Assembly: GCA_038227045.1 (NCBI GenBank) | Contig: JBBRQD010000017.1 | Coordinates: 1 to 64,000, forward strand | Direction of reading: 5' to 3' | From: JANXLS01 sp038227045 | GTDB taxonomy: Bacteria > Planctomycetota > SZUA-567 > H5-PLA8 | Length of the DNA: 64,000 bases | In this document: positions 35,109-43,185 of the stretch, piece after piece | Numbering within the stretch: position 1 is the first letter of the stretch | How the letters are laid out: the number at the start of each line of letters is the position of its first letter | The notes under the pieces: generated by a model | Database searches by the model: none | Seen by the model: only the letters and a program-made list of their open reading frames with translations | Told to the model about the DNA's origin: nothing | Made by a program: the position numbers and the translations under genes

Positions 35109-35299
35109 GGCGTCTCCCCTTGGAAATTCGGAGTCCCGAGTGCCTTTGAGAAAAACAGTGTAAACGAAGCGCGTGCCAAATCAGTGCAACGAGTCTAAAT
35201 CGGCTCTTCCCATAAGATAGGACGAATCAGAAGGCCGTTTAGTTTACAAAAATCTTTGAAAACAAATTGCCGAGAACGAGGCGCTGTGACCGATGGGTT
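35109..35299. other. Long 5' leader region of prkA
   Basis: The gap upstream of prkA has no gene. It holds the candidate promoter at 35300-35328, which would give a leader of about 190 bases. No riboswitch motif was recognised. Confidence 0.35.
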
Positions 35300-35328
35300 A
35301 GTATATCATACGCGTAAAGATTGAGCAA
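35300..35328 (-). promoter_or_regulatory. Sigma-70-like promoter for the prkA run
   Basis: Read on the minus strand, TTGCTC and TATACT are separated by 17 bp, about 190 bp upstream of the prkA start. Identified by eye. Confidence 0.35.
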
Positions 35329-35379
35329 AAAGTGATTTGGCGGAAAGTTTGTCGTTTTCTATCTAATCGCGCGGTTCTA

Positions 35380-35799
35380 TCATCTGAGTTTTAGTCTCGC
35401 CCCCAGAAACCAAAGATAATCATGTGTGGGACCGCCGACGTCACGGTCATTGATCACAAATTTCTCTTCATCGTGCAGAACAAATGGAAATCGACTGACA
35501 ACCGAGAGATTAATCGTAAAGGGTGTTGGAGTGGGAATGCCGCTTCCCTCAGGCGTGAAAAAATTGCCGGTGCCACGAAACTCAATGTGCCCATCTTTCA
35601 TCCATTTCGATTCGGATTGCTCAACTTCCTCAGAATATTCGGCCGCCAACTCACGCGCCAGTTGATTCGCCCCCCATTTAATCGTGAGCAGCCACAGCCC
35701 GCCGTACGCGATCACGACGATCATCAGCGTCCGCAGCGAGAATTGGAAATGTCTGCGGCGTGACTTGGGTGTTGAAGTTTCGTCGCATGGTTGCGTCAT
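35380..35799 (-). CDS. Small FSLRT-type membrane protein, paralogue 3
   Basis: This 139-residue protein has a basic N terminus with 'RHFQFSLRTLMIVVIAYGGLWLLTIKWGANQLARELAAEYSEEVEQ', that is one membrane helix preceded by the FSLRT phrase common in planctomycete membrane proteins, then a beta-rich extracytoplasmic part ending 'HDYLWFLGARLKLR'. Function unknown. The ATG at 35799 overlaps the stop of the paralogue upstream by ATGA, so it is translated by coupling. It is closely related to the neighbour (LRTLMIVV..YGGLWLLTIKWGANQLA.ELAA shared). Confidence 0.7.
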   Translation of the reverse strand: MTQPCDETSTPKSRRRHFQFSLRTLMIVVIAYGGLWLLTIKWGANQLARELAAEYSEEVEQSESKWMKDGHIEFRGTGNFFTPEGSGIPTPTPFTINLSVVSRFPFVLHDEEKFVINDRDVGGPTHDYLWFLGARLKLR

Positions 35800-36296
35800 C
35801 CGATGTCGAGTCTCAGCCCGAAAAACCAAAGGAAATAACCTACGTCCTCGCCAGAGCCGTAGCCATGATCGATCAAGACTTTTCTTTCTGAACGCAGAAG
35901 AAATGGGCACCAACTGGTAATTGATATAATTTGCTTTATTAGCAAGCGAGAGGGTTGCGCTCCTTTCGGGGACTTAATCGTGGGTCTTCCCTGAATTTCC
36001 ACCTGTCGATCATTCCGCCAAATGACCTCGACCTCCTCAAGCTCCTGGGAGAAATTTGCCGCCAACTCATGCGCCAATTGATTCGCCCCCCACTTGATCG
36101 TTAGCAGCCACAGACCGCCGTACACGAGCACGACGATCATCAGCGTCCGTAGCGAAAACTGGAAACGTTTGCGGCGGGGCGGGGCAGGCGCGTCAGTCGT
36201 GGCATTCGCGTCAATCAGCGTGGCGGTTCCTCGGTTTGAATCGGCGTTTTGTGAATCTGCTGCGTGTATCCAAAGAGCCAGAAGTAGGCGGTCCAT
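35796..36296 (-). CDS. Small FSLRT-type membrane protein, paralogue 2
   Basis: Up to 166 residues, with 'KRFQFSLRTLMIVVLVYGGLWLLTIKWGANQLAHELAANFSQELEE' forming the membrane helix and its flank, then a beta-rich part and 'YFLWFFGLRLDIG' at the end. Function unknown. The start is unclear. ATG 36296 would overlap the upstream gene by 82 bp and gives an unusual N terminus, whereas a start near 36217, just at that gene's TGA, would need ATT or CTG. It is coupled downstream by ATGA to paralogue 3. Confidence 0.65.
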   Translation of the reverse strand: MDRLLLALWIHAADSQNADSNRGTATLIDANATTDAPAPPRRKRFQFSLRTLMIVVLVYGGLWLLTIKWGANQLAHELAANFSQELEEVEVIWRNDRQVEIQGRPTIKSPKGAQPSRLLIKQIISITSWCPFLLRSERKVLIDHGYGSGEDVGYFLWFFGLRLDIG

Positions 36297-36598
36297 TCGT
36301 TGACCCGGCGGCTGTCGGGACGCCAGATCACGATTAACGGCGCGGGGGTCGACGCGACGCCGACGATGTCGGGCGAACGCCGGCCTTTTACGCGGAAGAC
36401 CTGGTCGCCTCGTTTAATTTCGATGAACGAACTCTCGGACGGCTCGTCCGCGAGCGAACGCGACAGTTGGCTCACGCCCCATTTGGCCGTGATCAGCCAC
36501 AGTGCGGCGTAAAGCACCGCGACAACCACCAGCATTCGCAGCAGGAATTGAAGAATCCTCTGACGGAGCGGGGGACGCGCGTCGGAATTCGGGTTCAT
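36215..36598 (-). CDS. Small FSLRT-like membrane protein, paralogue 1
   Basis: This 127-residue protein is the most diverged of the three: 'QRILQFLLRMLVVVAVLYAALWLITAKWGVSQLSRSLADE' for the helix, and 'WTAYFWLFGYTQQIHK' near the end, where the other two have LWFLG and LWFFG. Function unknown. The ATG at 36598 overlaps the OsmC stop by ATGA (36598-36595), which links its translation to OsmC. Duplication from a common ancestor is clear from the shared helix and the shared 'KWG..QL...LA' phrase. Confidence 0.68.
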   Translation of the reverse strand: MNPNSDARPPLRQRILQFLLRMLVVVAVLYAALWLITAKWGVSQLSRSLADEPSESSFIEIKRGDQVFRVKGRRSPDIVGVASTPAPLIVIWRPDSRRVNEWTAYFWLFGYTQQIHKTPIQTEEPPR

Positions 36599-37002
36599 GC
36601 GTACTCCACAGTCACTACTTGCAGCGTGTTTGGATGCAAGCTCTGGCTAACCGGGCATGTGCGCCCGGCGCGCTCAATGGGGTCGCGGTGTTCGGCCGGA
36701 ACCGTTTTCGGCAGCGCAATTTTGACCGTCACTTTTCCCACACGCCGCACCGGATCGGCCACGGCTTCCTTGCCGATGTGCGCCTTCGCGCCCGTCAGAT
36801 CAATGTTGTGCCGCTGCGCGTAGATACCCATGATCGTGAGAATACAACTTCCCAGCGCCGCGCCGAGCAGATCGGTCGGAGAAAAGCTGCGCCCCAGCCC
36901 TTGATTGTCCTTCGGCGCATCAGTGACGATCTCGCACCCGGACGGGCCGTGCCGGAGCGTGCAACTCAATTGGCCCTTGTATTCGGCAGTCATTTCAACC
37001 AT
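36595..37002 (-). CDS. OsmC/Ohr-family thiol protein
   Basis: This 135-residue cytosolic protein has the OsmC fold. The two redox cysteines are visible as Cys53 in 'ALGSCILTIMGIYAQ' and Cys116 in 'RTCPVSQSLHPNT'. The N-terminal part 'IVTDAPKDNQGLGRSFSPTDLLGAAL' also fits. Members reduce organic hydroperoxides, or have unknown roles in the YhfA-like branch to which this short form seems closer. GGAG precedes the ATG at 37002. It is the first gene of a four-gene overlapping run with three small membrane proteins. Confidence 0.88.
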   Translation of the reverse strand: MVEMTAEYKGQLSCTLRHGPSGCEIVTDAPKDNQGLGRSFSPTDLLGAALGSCILTIMGIYAQRHNIDLTGAKAHIGKEAVADPVRRVGKVTVKIALPKTVPAEHRDPIERAGRTCPVSQSLHPNTLQVVTVEYA

Positions 37003-37114
37003 TGGAAGAACTCCTCTATTTTAGGGACGGACGAAACAGGCTGCGACACAATAAAAATACTCGTTTCGAGTAACGAGCGCAATAGGGCAGGCTCCTGGCC
37101 TGTTCAGTTCCGTT

Positions 37115-38908
37115 TCACTTGCGCTTCAAAATGACGATGTAGCGCGGCCCGTATATTTTAAAAACGTCGTATTGTGGAGCCAGCCATGCCCATGTTTTTT
37201 TCGAGTAGCTGTCCCCGAAAGACGTCTGATCGTATTCGCTCAGGTCCATGGCGCTGCGGATGATGAAGTCGGGCCGCTGGGCTTGCACCAACGCGAGAAA
37301 TTCGTCGTCGTCGAAACGTCCGTGCAGCGTGGGCACGCACAAGAGGTAGTCTTTGTACGGGTTGTCCAGTCCGCAGAAAAATGTCAACGCTGACGAACCA
37401 TGCGGCACAATCAGAACTTTCGAATCGTGCGGCAATTCCAAAAGAAATCGAATCACATCGCGCCAATAATCTCCTGTTGGAACAAGTACATGTTCACCCT
37501 TGAATTCGAGGATTTGATTGGCGCGAATCCGCATTGAACCGCGCGCCGTGGCAATCTGCACCGTGCGCTCGGCGTAAGCTGGCAGTGAGTATTGCAAATG
37601 ATTTGCTGTCAGTCCGATAAAAATTCCGATGCCCGTGTACGCGCAAAGCGTTCGGAAGCGTGGCCGCGAAGGCCAAAAGGACGGCAGCGTGCCGAACATG
37701 AAAATTGCCAGCGCGGGCAGGGCGGGCGGCAGCAAATAAAAGCCGTAATGATAGGATATCGTTCTAAATGTCATGCGGCATAACGAGCCCAGCACCAGCG
37801 CCCAAAGAATCGCCAATGGCAGGCATTCGGCGCGCTTTTCGGGGTTCTTGTACGCACGCCATACAAGTCCTATGACGACAGCCAACGCTAGCGCTGGAAC
37901 GAAGCGAAACGCAATCTCCAGCTTTTCCGTCATAAAAAGCAGCAGTGCGGAAAATCCGCATACGACTCCAAGACACGCGCTGTTTATCCAGTCTTGATTC
38001 TGAGAACGTTTAATTAACCGCTCGAAAACCACAGCCGGCGCGCACGCAATTACGAGGAACAACAGCGATTGCACGATGGCCGCCAGCGACACAAGGAGAT
38101 TGTCCGTTCCCAAGATTTTCTGAGCGTAAAGCAGATAATTTGGAAGCAGGGCTTGTTGGAGGATATTGTCCACAAAAAGCGATTTTCCCGCTACGGAATA
38201 GAAATAGCCATAGACGCCTAGTACGAGTGCAACCGCAGACGCGTATCCCGGCAGGTGTAACTTCCATGAAAACTTTCGCATCCAAAGCGCTCCGACAACG
38301 AACGTTAAATGAGCTGCTGTGGCGGCAGTCAGGCTTTCTATTTTTGTGAGGCCGGCCAATGCCAGCAGAATCGCCGCGATCCAAAAATCGCGCGCGCGAT
38401 TTTTCATCGCATGGCGTATGAGAAAATAGCCGCTCGCCATTGCCAGCAACGCGCCATACTTTGCGCAGGAGCGGTACGATAGAACAAAATTGAACGATCC
38501 GTTGGGCGTCAAGTGCGCGAACGCACAAAAATAAAGAAAGGCGATCGCGGCCAGCGCTGCTCCCAGCCGTCCGATGAACAACCGCGCCGTACGGTACAAT
38601 ACGCAGGTCATCAACGCGGCAGTAGCGAGTCCCGCGTAACAAAGCACCCACGAATTCACGCCAAATAGCTTGAACAACAACGTATTGAAATAGGGAGCAA
38701 GCGGACCGAATTGATAAAGTGGATTGATATAAAGCCGGTGGCCGGGTTCGAGCAGCATGCGCGCATCTTCCAGGTCCATGCCGCAATCGATCAATAAGTC
38801 GCCCCACTTGCCCCAACTCAGCGCAGCGTTGTGAATGAATGCCGCTGTCATAGCCAGAATTGCCGACCCGCGCAGAAATCGGACGCGGCTTTGCCCGCTT
38901 AAATCCAT
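37115..38908 (-). CDS. GT-C type membrane glycosyltransferase-like protein
   Basis: This 597-residue protein has about twelve membrane helices and a C-terminal soluble tail ending 'YDVFKIYGPRYIVILKRK'. The first loop contains 'GDLLIDCGMDLEDARMLLEPGHRLYINPLYQFGPLAPYFNTLLFKLFG', the acidic loop and following helix pattern of the ArnT/PMT superfamily, which transfers sugars from polyprenyl phosphate carriers. Donor and acceptor cannot be inferred. It is 31 bp upstream of nothing co-directional except the distant OsmC run, and follows a secreted protein gene by 31 bp, so they may share a transcript. Confidence 0.78.
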   Translation of the reverse strand: MDLSGQSRVRFLRGSAILAMTAAFIHNAALSWGKWGDLLIDCGMDLEDARMLLEPGHRLYINPLYQFGPLAPYFNTLLFKLFGVNSWVLCYAGLATAALMTCVLYRTARLFIGRLGAALAAIAFLYFCAFAHLTPNGSFNFVLSYRSCAKYGALLAMASGYFLIRHAMKNRARDFWIAAILLALAGLTKIESLTAATAAHLTFVVGALWMRKFSWKLHLPGYASAVALVLGVYGYFYSVAGKSLFVDNILQQALLPNYLLYAQKILGTDNLLVSLAAIVQSLLFLVIACAPAVVFERLIKRSQNQDWINSACLGVVCGFSALLLFMTEKLEIAFRFVPALALAVVIGLVWRAYKNPEKRAECLPLAILWALVLGSLCRMTFRTISYHYGFYLLPPALPALAIFMFGTLPSFWPSRPRFRTLCAYTGIGIFIGLTANHLQYSLPAYAERTVQIATARGSMRIRANQILEFKGEHVLVPTGDYWRDVIRFLLELPHDSKVLIVPHGSSALTFFCGLDNPYKDYLLCVPTLHGRFDDDEFLALVQAQRPDFIIRSAMDLSEYDQTSFGDSYSKKTWAWLAPQYDVFKIYGPRYIVILKRK

Positions 38909-38939
38909 TCAACCTTTCTCCGTCTCTAAGATCTGCCGG

Positions 38940-39491
38940 CTACTGCTTGCCACTCTTCGTTTTCGCTTCATGCTCCTCAAGCTGCTTGAGCGCGAGTGCG
39001 TGCAGTTCGGGCGAGATGTCTTTCATTTTGTCCAGCGCCGTGCGCGCCGCGGCGAAATCGCCTTTGACGATGCAGCCGTTCGCGACCAGCAGCCAGCAGA
39101 TGGCCACCTGGCGCTGTTCCACGCCCGCGGGCGGCGCGACGTCCAACGCCAATTGAGCGAGTTCGCCGGATTTCGGATGCGACCGCTCGGCCAGTTGGCG
39201 CGCGCCGGACGACGCGGCTTCGAAGCCTTCGGCGGTCCCTGGGTTTTCCCGGGCGAATTTCGAACTCGCGTTGATGACCTGCTGAAGATACACGAGCACT
39301 TCGTCGCGTTCGGCATCCTGCGCGGGCCTGAAGGCTTCAAGTTCCTTCTTCAGCGCCTCGAAGCGGCGCTTGCGTTCCTCCGGCGGAAGTTTCTTCACCG
39401 GCTCATTCGGATTCACCGGTTCCCCGGCGAAACAGGGATTGAGGGCAGAAAGGGCCAGCGCAAAAGCGGATATGAGCAGCGCCTGTTTCAT
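38940..39491 (-). CDS. Secreted helical (TPR-like) protein
   Basis: This 183-residue protein has a signal peptide (residues 1-22, 'LLISAFALALSALNPCFAG') and then charged helices: 'PPEERKRRFEALKKELEAFRPAQDAERDEVLVYLQQVINASSKFARE', 'VAICWLLVANGCIVKGDFAAARTALDKMKDISPELHALALKQLEEHEAK'. The second stretch fits a TPR hairpin. No catalytic motif is seen. It is 31 bp upstream of the GT-C gene on the same strand. Confidence 0.6.
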   Translation of the reverse strand: MKQALLISAFALALSALNPCFAGEPVNPNEPVKKLPPEERKRRFEALKKELEAFRPAQDAERDEVLVYLQQVINASSKFARENPGTAEGFEAASSGARQLAERSHPKSGELAQLALDVAPPAGVEQRQVAICWLLVANGCIVKGDFAAARTALDKMKDISPELHALALKQLEEHEAKTKSGKQ

Positions 39492-39563
39492 GTCGCCGAT
39501 TCCTTATAACGAGAAATGAGCCATCGAATGCCGACATCATACAAGGACAACGGCGAAAACAGC

Positions 39564-39796
39564 AACGGCTTTTTAACATCGAATCGCGCGGATCTTCGCG
39601 AATAAACGCGGATGTTTTTGGGTTGTCGACGCGCGACTTTGAAACTTCCGCAGCGGTCGATTTATTCTCAGTCTTGGAATTAACGAAGCCAACGCGGTTA
39701 ACCGCAGATTGATCCATTTCGTCGCATTCAAAACACCTGAAAATTATCCGCGTTTATTCGCGAAGATCCGCGCGATTCGATGTTAAAAAGCCGTTC
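39564..39796. repeat. Perfect 50-bp inverted repeat with 133-bp spacer
   Basis: The left arm (39564-39613), beginning AACGGCTTTTTAACATCGAA, is exactly the reverse complement of the right arm (39747-39796), with no mismatch over 50 bp. The arms contain CGCGGATCTTCGCGAATAAACGCGGAT, a longer version of the CGCGGATGAACGC repeats at 19919 and 48592. The spacer holds no gene. It lies between two divergent genes (38940-39491 minus and 39848 plus). Confidence 0.93.
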
Positions 39797-39847
39797 AGTT
39801 GTCATTCGCGGTGTAAGCAATGGACACCCATTTTATAAGGATTTGAC

Positions 39848-40558
39848 ATGCGAAAAATCGTTGCTGTTGCCGTACTGGCGCTCGCTCTTTTTTCCACAGC
39901 GTTTACCCTCCGGGCGGAAGAAGCCAAGAAAGAACCCGCTGCCGCCACGCCCGCGATTAAAGATCCGAAGCGCCACGAAGGCTTTCTAGCGATTGCCAAG
40001 AAGGGCGATGTCGATTTGCTCTTCCTCGGCGATTCGATCACCGACGGCTGGCGCAACGGTGGCGGCAAGAAAGTCTGGGATGAAGCGTTTGCTCCACTCA
40101 AGGCCGCCAACTTTGGCATCGGCGGCGACCGCACGCAGCACGTGCTGTGGCGCATTGAAAACGGCGAACTCGAAGGCATCAAGCCCAAGCTGGCCGTGTT
40201 GATGATTGGCACGAACAACGGCGGCGATTCGAAGGAAGATGTCGCGCTGGGCATCACGGTCATTGTGAAAGAAATTCAAAAGCGGCTGCCCGAAACCAAG
40301 GTGTTGCTGCTCGGCATCTTCCCACGCGGCGCGAAGGCCGACGACAAGGGACGCGCCAAGAACAATCAGGTCAACGAGATCGTCGCCAAGCTCGACGACG
40401 GCAAGATGGTCAAGTACATGGACATCGGCGACAAGTTCCTCGACGAGAAGAAGGATCTGCCCAAAGACATCATGCCCGACGCGCTGCACCCCAACGCCAA
40501 AGGCTATCAGATCTGGGCCGACGCGATTCTTCCGACGGTTAAGGAAATGATGAAGTAG
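39848..40558 (+). CDS. Secreted SGNH/GDSL hydrolase (PAF-acetylhydrolase-like)
   Basis: This 236-residue esterase-type protein has a signal peptide (residues 1-23) and the four SGNH blocks: 'FLGDSITDGW' with nucleophile Ser63, 'NFGIGGDRTQHVLWR' (Gly93), 'MIGTNNGG' (Asn123), and 'MPDALHPNAKGY' with Asp211 and His214. The GIGGDRT and DxLHPN forms match the platelet-activating factor acetylhydrolase-like group used by planctomycetes for deacetylating glycans or lipids. AAGGA precedes the ATG. A clear terminator follows at 40594. Confidence 0.9.
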   Translation: MRKIVAVAVLALALFSTAFTLRAEEAKKEPAAATPAIKDPKRHEGFLAIAKKGDVDLLFLGDSITDGWRNGGGKKVWDEAFAPLKAANFGIGGDRTQHVLWRIENGELEGIKPKLAVLMIGTNNGGDSKEDVALGITVIVKEIQKRLPETKVLLLGIFPRGAKADDKGRAKNNQVNEIVAKLDDGKMVKYMDIGDKFLDEKKDLPKDIMPDALHPNAKGYQIWADAILPTVKEMMK

Positions 40559-40593
40559 AATTACGGTTGAAGGTTTGAAGGTTGAAAGTTTCA

Positions 40594-40637
40594 AGCTATC
40601 CGGTTGATATTGTGTGTCAGCCGGATAGCTTTTTTTG
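40594..40637 (+). terminator. Rho-independent terminator of the SGNH hydrolase gene
   Basis: AGCTATCCGGTTGA (40594-40607) pairs with TCAGCCGGATAGCT (40617-40630), one mismatch, followed by a run of seven T. A GGTTGAA heptamer array (40564-40592) precedes it. Confidence 0.85.
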
Positions 40638-40643
40638 TAGTGT

Positions 40644-40724
40644 CCAGAGCCGCGCACGTCAGTAAGCGGCCTTTTTTTGCGTGACGACAAAGTATTAGCC
40701 GCTTACTGACGTGCGCGGCTCTGG
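40644..40724. repeat. GAGCCGCGCACGT palindrome, intact
   Basis: A perfect 27-bp inverted repeat (40644-40670 against 40698-40724, arm including GAGCCGCGCACGTCAGTAAG) closes a 27-base loop. It is the intact form of the element split at 18169-18407. The right arm ends 13 bp before the next start codon, so the hairpin would cover that gene's ribosome-binding region. Confidence 0.9.
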
Positions 40725-40737
40725 AGATGCAGAACAC

Positions 40738-41124
40738 ATGGACGATCCCATCGCGGCAGAACTCCTGGTGTTGAATCAACGCTTGCTGGACAGTATCGCG
40801 GACAGCGATTGGCTGACCTACGCGGAACTGTGCGATCCGAGCCTCACGGCGTTCGAGCCGGAAGCGGTTGGCCAGTTGGTCGAGGGGCTGCAATTTCACG
40901 AGTATTATTTCAAGCTGCCGCGGCCGGTCGGTCCGCGCAACACGACGATGGCGTCGCCTAATGTGCGCGTGATGGGCGACGCGGCGGTGGTCGCTTGCAC
41001 GCGCCTGATCCAGCGCCTGGGCGCGGGCGGCAGGCCGGAGACCGAATGCGTCAACGAAACGCGCATCTGGCGCAAGCAGCAGGGCGCGTGGAAACATGTC
41101 CATTTTCACAGATCGAAAGGTTGA
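40738..41124 (+). CDS. CaMKII-association-domain (NTF2-fold) protein
   Basis: This 128-residue cytosolic protein closely follows the calcium/calmodulin-dependent kinase II association domain: 'LNQRLLDSIADSDWLTYAELCDPSLTAFEPEAVGQLVEGLQFHEYYFKLP', 'NVRVMGDAAVVACTRLIQRLG' and 'ETRIWRKQQGAWKHVHFHRS'. In eukaryotes this fold builds kinase rings; bacterial stand-alone copies are common and of unknown use. No kinase is fused. The ATG at 40738 lies just after a strong palindrome, and a terminator follows at 41141. Confidence 0.85.
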   Translation: MDDPIAAELLVLNQRLLDSIADSDWLTYAELCDPSLTAFEPEAVGQLVEGLQFHEYYFKLPRPVGPRNTTMASPNVRVMGDAAVVACTRLIQRLGAGGRPETECVNETRIWRKQQGAWKHVHFHRSKG

Positions 41125-41140
41125 ACGACACGCGAATTGA

Positions 41141-41173
41141 AAACGCCCTCTCGAATTCGAGAGGGCGTTTTTG
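41141..41173. terminator. Bidirectional intrinsic terminator
   Basis: A 30-bp perfect palindrome (AAACGCCCTCTCGAA and its inverse, 41141-41170) is followed by T on one strand and preceded by A-rich sequence on the other. It separates the convergent CaMKII-domain and MFS genes. Confidence 0.9.
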
Positions 41174-41197
41174 GTTCACTCGCACTGACGCGTCGTT

Positions 41198-42847
41198 TTA
41201 CACGGTCGCATCCGTGTCAGGGGCATTGATATGCACCGCCTTGTATCCGCCTATGCTCATAAAATAAATCAGCAATCCAAGGTAGATTAGCGCCATAGCT
41301 CCCGGCTGGAATGAATCCGCGACCAACGTCTTGCGATCGCCCTTGATGTCCGATTCGATCACGGTCTTTTTGTCCGCCGGAAGCTTCTCGATGCCGGCCA
41401 CAGGATCTTTGATGCCTGCTTTCTCCAGCTTTTCGCGCTCCCCCTTCAACTCCTCTTTAATCTGACCGAGTTTTCCACCGTCGATGGGGTCAACTTCGGC
41501 GAAGAACAGAAACTTACTCTTTTCTTTCGACTTGTATTCTTCAAACACTTTCGGATTAGATTCTTTCAATGCTTCGGCCGCGAAGCGGTCTTTGCTGTAA
41601 CCCAAACCAGCGGAACCGATCAAACCCGCGGACATCATTCCGATGCCACCCATGATTGAGATCGCAATCGCCCCGGTGCGCGGGAAACGATCGGACGCGA
41701 CGGCCAGCATCGTGGGCCAGAAAAATGTTTTGCCGATGCTGTAGACCGCCAGCGCCAGCATGACCATGGTCAGTCCCGTTGCGCCGCTCACGAGGTTCAA
41801 TCCAACGCAACCGAGAGTGGCCGCGACAACCAGAATTCCAACCGGCGAAAGCTTGAGGTTCTTTTCAATGAAATGCGCGCAAAATCGCAGACTGAACATG
41901 ATGGCGGACGTGTACACGAGCAGCCACTTACCGGTGACGGGATCAAGAATGTTGCCGGTGATGTTCTGAATCCAGCCTTCCGTTCCCAATTCGACGGAAC
42001 CTACCAATGCATGAGCGATAAACAAAACGAACAGCAGCACCGCGCCAAGCGAGAACTTGGTGATTACGCCGATGATCATCAACAGCGCGAACGACACTGC
42101 ATACGCAATGTACGGACCGATCTTTTCCGCCGTCGCTGCGTCCGTGGCCAAACCGAGCAATTGAGTGAAGAGTCCGCTCATGAAGAGCGCCAGCAGTCCG
42201 CAGATTACCAGACCGCCGAGAATGCCCACGTCCTTGAACATCTCGCCCATGCTGAGGCCTTTTTCGGAGGCTTCGGATTTCGGAAACACCTGGCCAAAAA
42301 ACATGACGCCGTACGCAATTGTCGGCACGAGATAAAGGGCCAATTGCGCTTTCCACGACCAGCTTTCGCCCAGGACGGCACCCGCGGCGGCACCGAGGAT
42401 CAAGCCCAACGGCCAACTGGCATGAAGAATGTTGAGGTAATGCGTGCGGTTTTCAGGAAAGAGCGTGGCGACGAGCGGATTGGCGACGGCTTCAAGCGTT
42501 CCGTTTGCAATGGCGAATAAAAACATGCCCCAGAAAAGAAAATTGTAAGCCTGAGCCTGCGGCATTCCTTTCGTAGCCATGAATGTTACGACTGCGGACA
42601 AGACGTGGAACGCGAACGCCGCGATGACCAGTTTTCCATAGCCGATTTTGTCGGCGACGATTCCGCCGATGATGATTCCGAAGCAGAAGCCGGTAAATCC
42701 CGCGCCACCGATGGTTCCGAGTTGAGTGGCGGTGAATCCGAAGTCGGCGCCCCAATTGGCAAAGATGCCGCCGCGAATGGCAAACCCGAGTCCGGCGGCG
42801 AGAATCGCCATGAAGCCGGCCCATAGAAGTCTTTGACGATTGACCAC
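41198..42847 (-). CDS. MFS transporter, probable sugar importer (FucP-like)
   Basis: This 549-residue protein has about 12 membrane helices. The first half includes 'GLGFAIRGGIFANWGADFGFTATQLGTIGGAGFTGFCFGIIIGG' and 'NGTLEAVANPLVATLFPENRTHYLNILHASWPLGLILG', a segment characteristic of FucP-like sugar/proton symporters. An unusual charged insertion of about 90 residues ('NPKVFEEYKSKEKSKFLFFAEVDPIDGGKL...DIKGDRKTLVADS', about 430-515) sits before the last helix. It ends a minus-strand cluster containing DUF1080, isomerase, cupredoxin and dehydrogenase genes, so uptake of a sugar made by that cluster is inferred. Confidence 0.85.
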   Translation of the reverse strand: MVNRQRLLWAGFMAILAAGLGFAIRGGIFANWGADFGFTATQLGTIGGAGFTGFCFGIIIGGIVADKIGYGKLVIAAFAFHVLSAVVTFMATKGMPQAQAYNFLFWGMFLFAIANGTLEAVANPLVATLFPENRTHYLNILHASWPLGLILGAAAGAVLGESWSWKAQLALYLVPTIAYGVMFFGQVFPKSEASEKGLSMGEMFKDVGILGGLVICGLLALFMSGLFTQLLGLATDAATAEKIGPYIAYAVSFALLMIIGVITKFSLGAVLLFVLFIAHALVGSVELGTEGWIQNITGNILDPVTGKWLLVYTSAIMFSLRFCAHFIEKNLKLSPVGILVVAATLGCVGLNLVSGATGLTMVMLALAVYSIGKTFFWPTMLAVASDRFPRTGAIAISIMGGIGMMSAGLIGSAGLGYSKDRFAAEALKESNPKVFEEYKSKEKSKFLFFAEVDPIDGGKLGQIKEELKGEREKLEKAGIKDPVAGIEKLPADKKTVIESDIKGDRKTLVADSFQPGAMALIYLGLLIYFMSIGGYKAVHINAPDTDATV

Positions 42848-43185
42848 CTAGACACTCCTTTTCGGAAAATGCCCATGCACGCGGTCGAAACTGCGCCAAG
42901 AGCGAACCTTTTATGGATTACATGCTGAATGTAAACTCTCTGTACCCCATTTTTGCTTTATTTGCCAAGCCTTTTTTGAGAATCATAGAGCGAATGGAAG
43001 TATTTTCGAATTCATTCAAAACGTGAGACCACACATTTTGAACATGAAGCTCAAAATCGCAGTTGGCGCAGCACGGATGTGCCTTCAGAAAGGAGTTTTT
43101 TGATCAATAGCAAAAGTCGGGCGAGAAGGGAACAATACGGAGCTTCTTCAGCTTTTTTTGAGGGGTTCGATTCCGGCTTAGGTAG
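42848..43185. other. Non-coding gap before the MFS gene
   Basis: No gene is supported in these 338 bp, which are AT-richer than the flanks. A promoter for the MFS gene would be expected here; no clean match was found. No stable terminator for the cupredoxin gene was identified. Confidence 0.35.

Noticed and set aside
39619..39746. Spacer of the 50-bp inverted repeat as an invertible promoter
   Set aside because: No clear promoter pair or recombinase gene nearby; kept only as a question in the finding on the repeat.
40644..40724. CRISPR-like repeat because of several similar units in the window
   Set aside because: Units are palindromic, isolated and kilobases apart, with no regular spacers and no cas genes.
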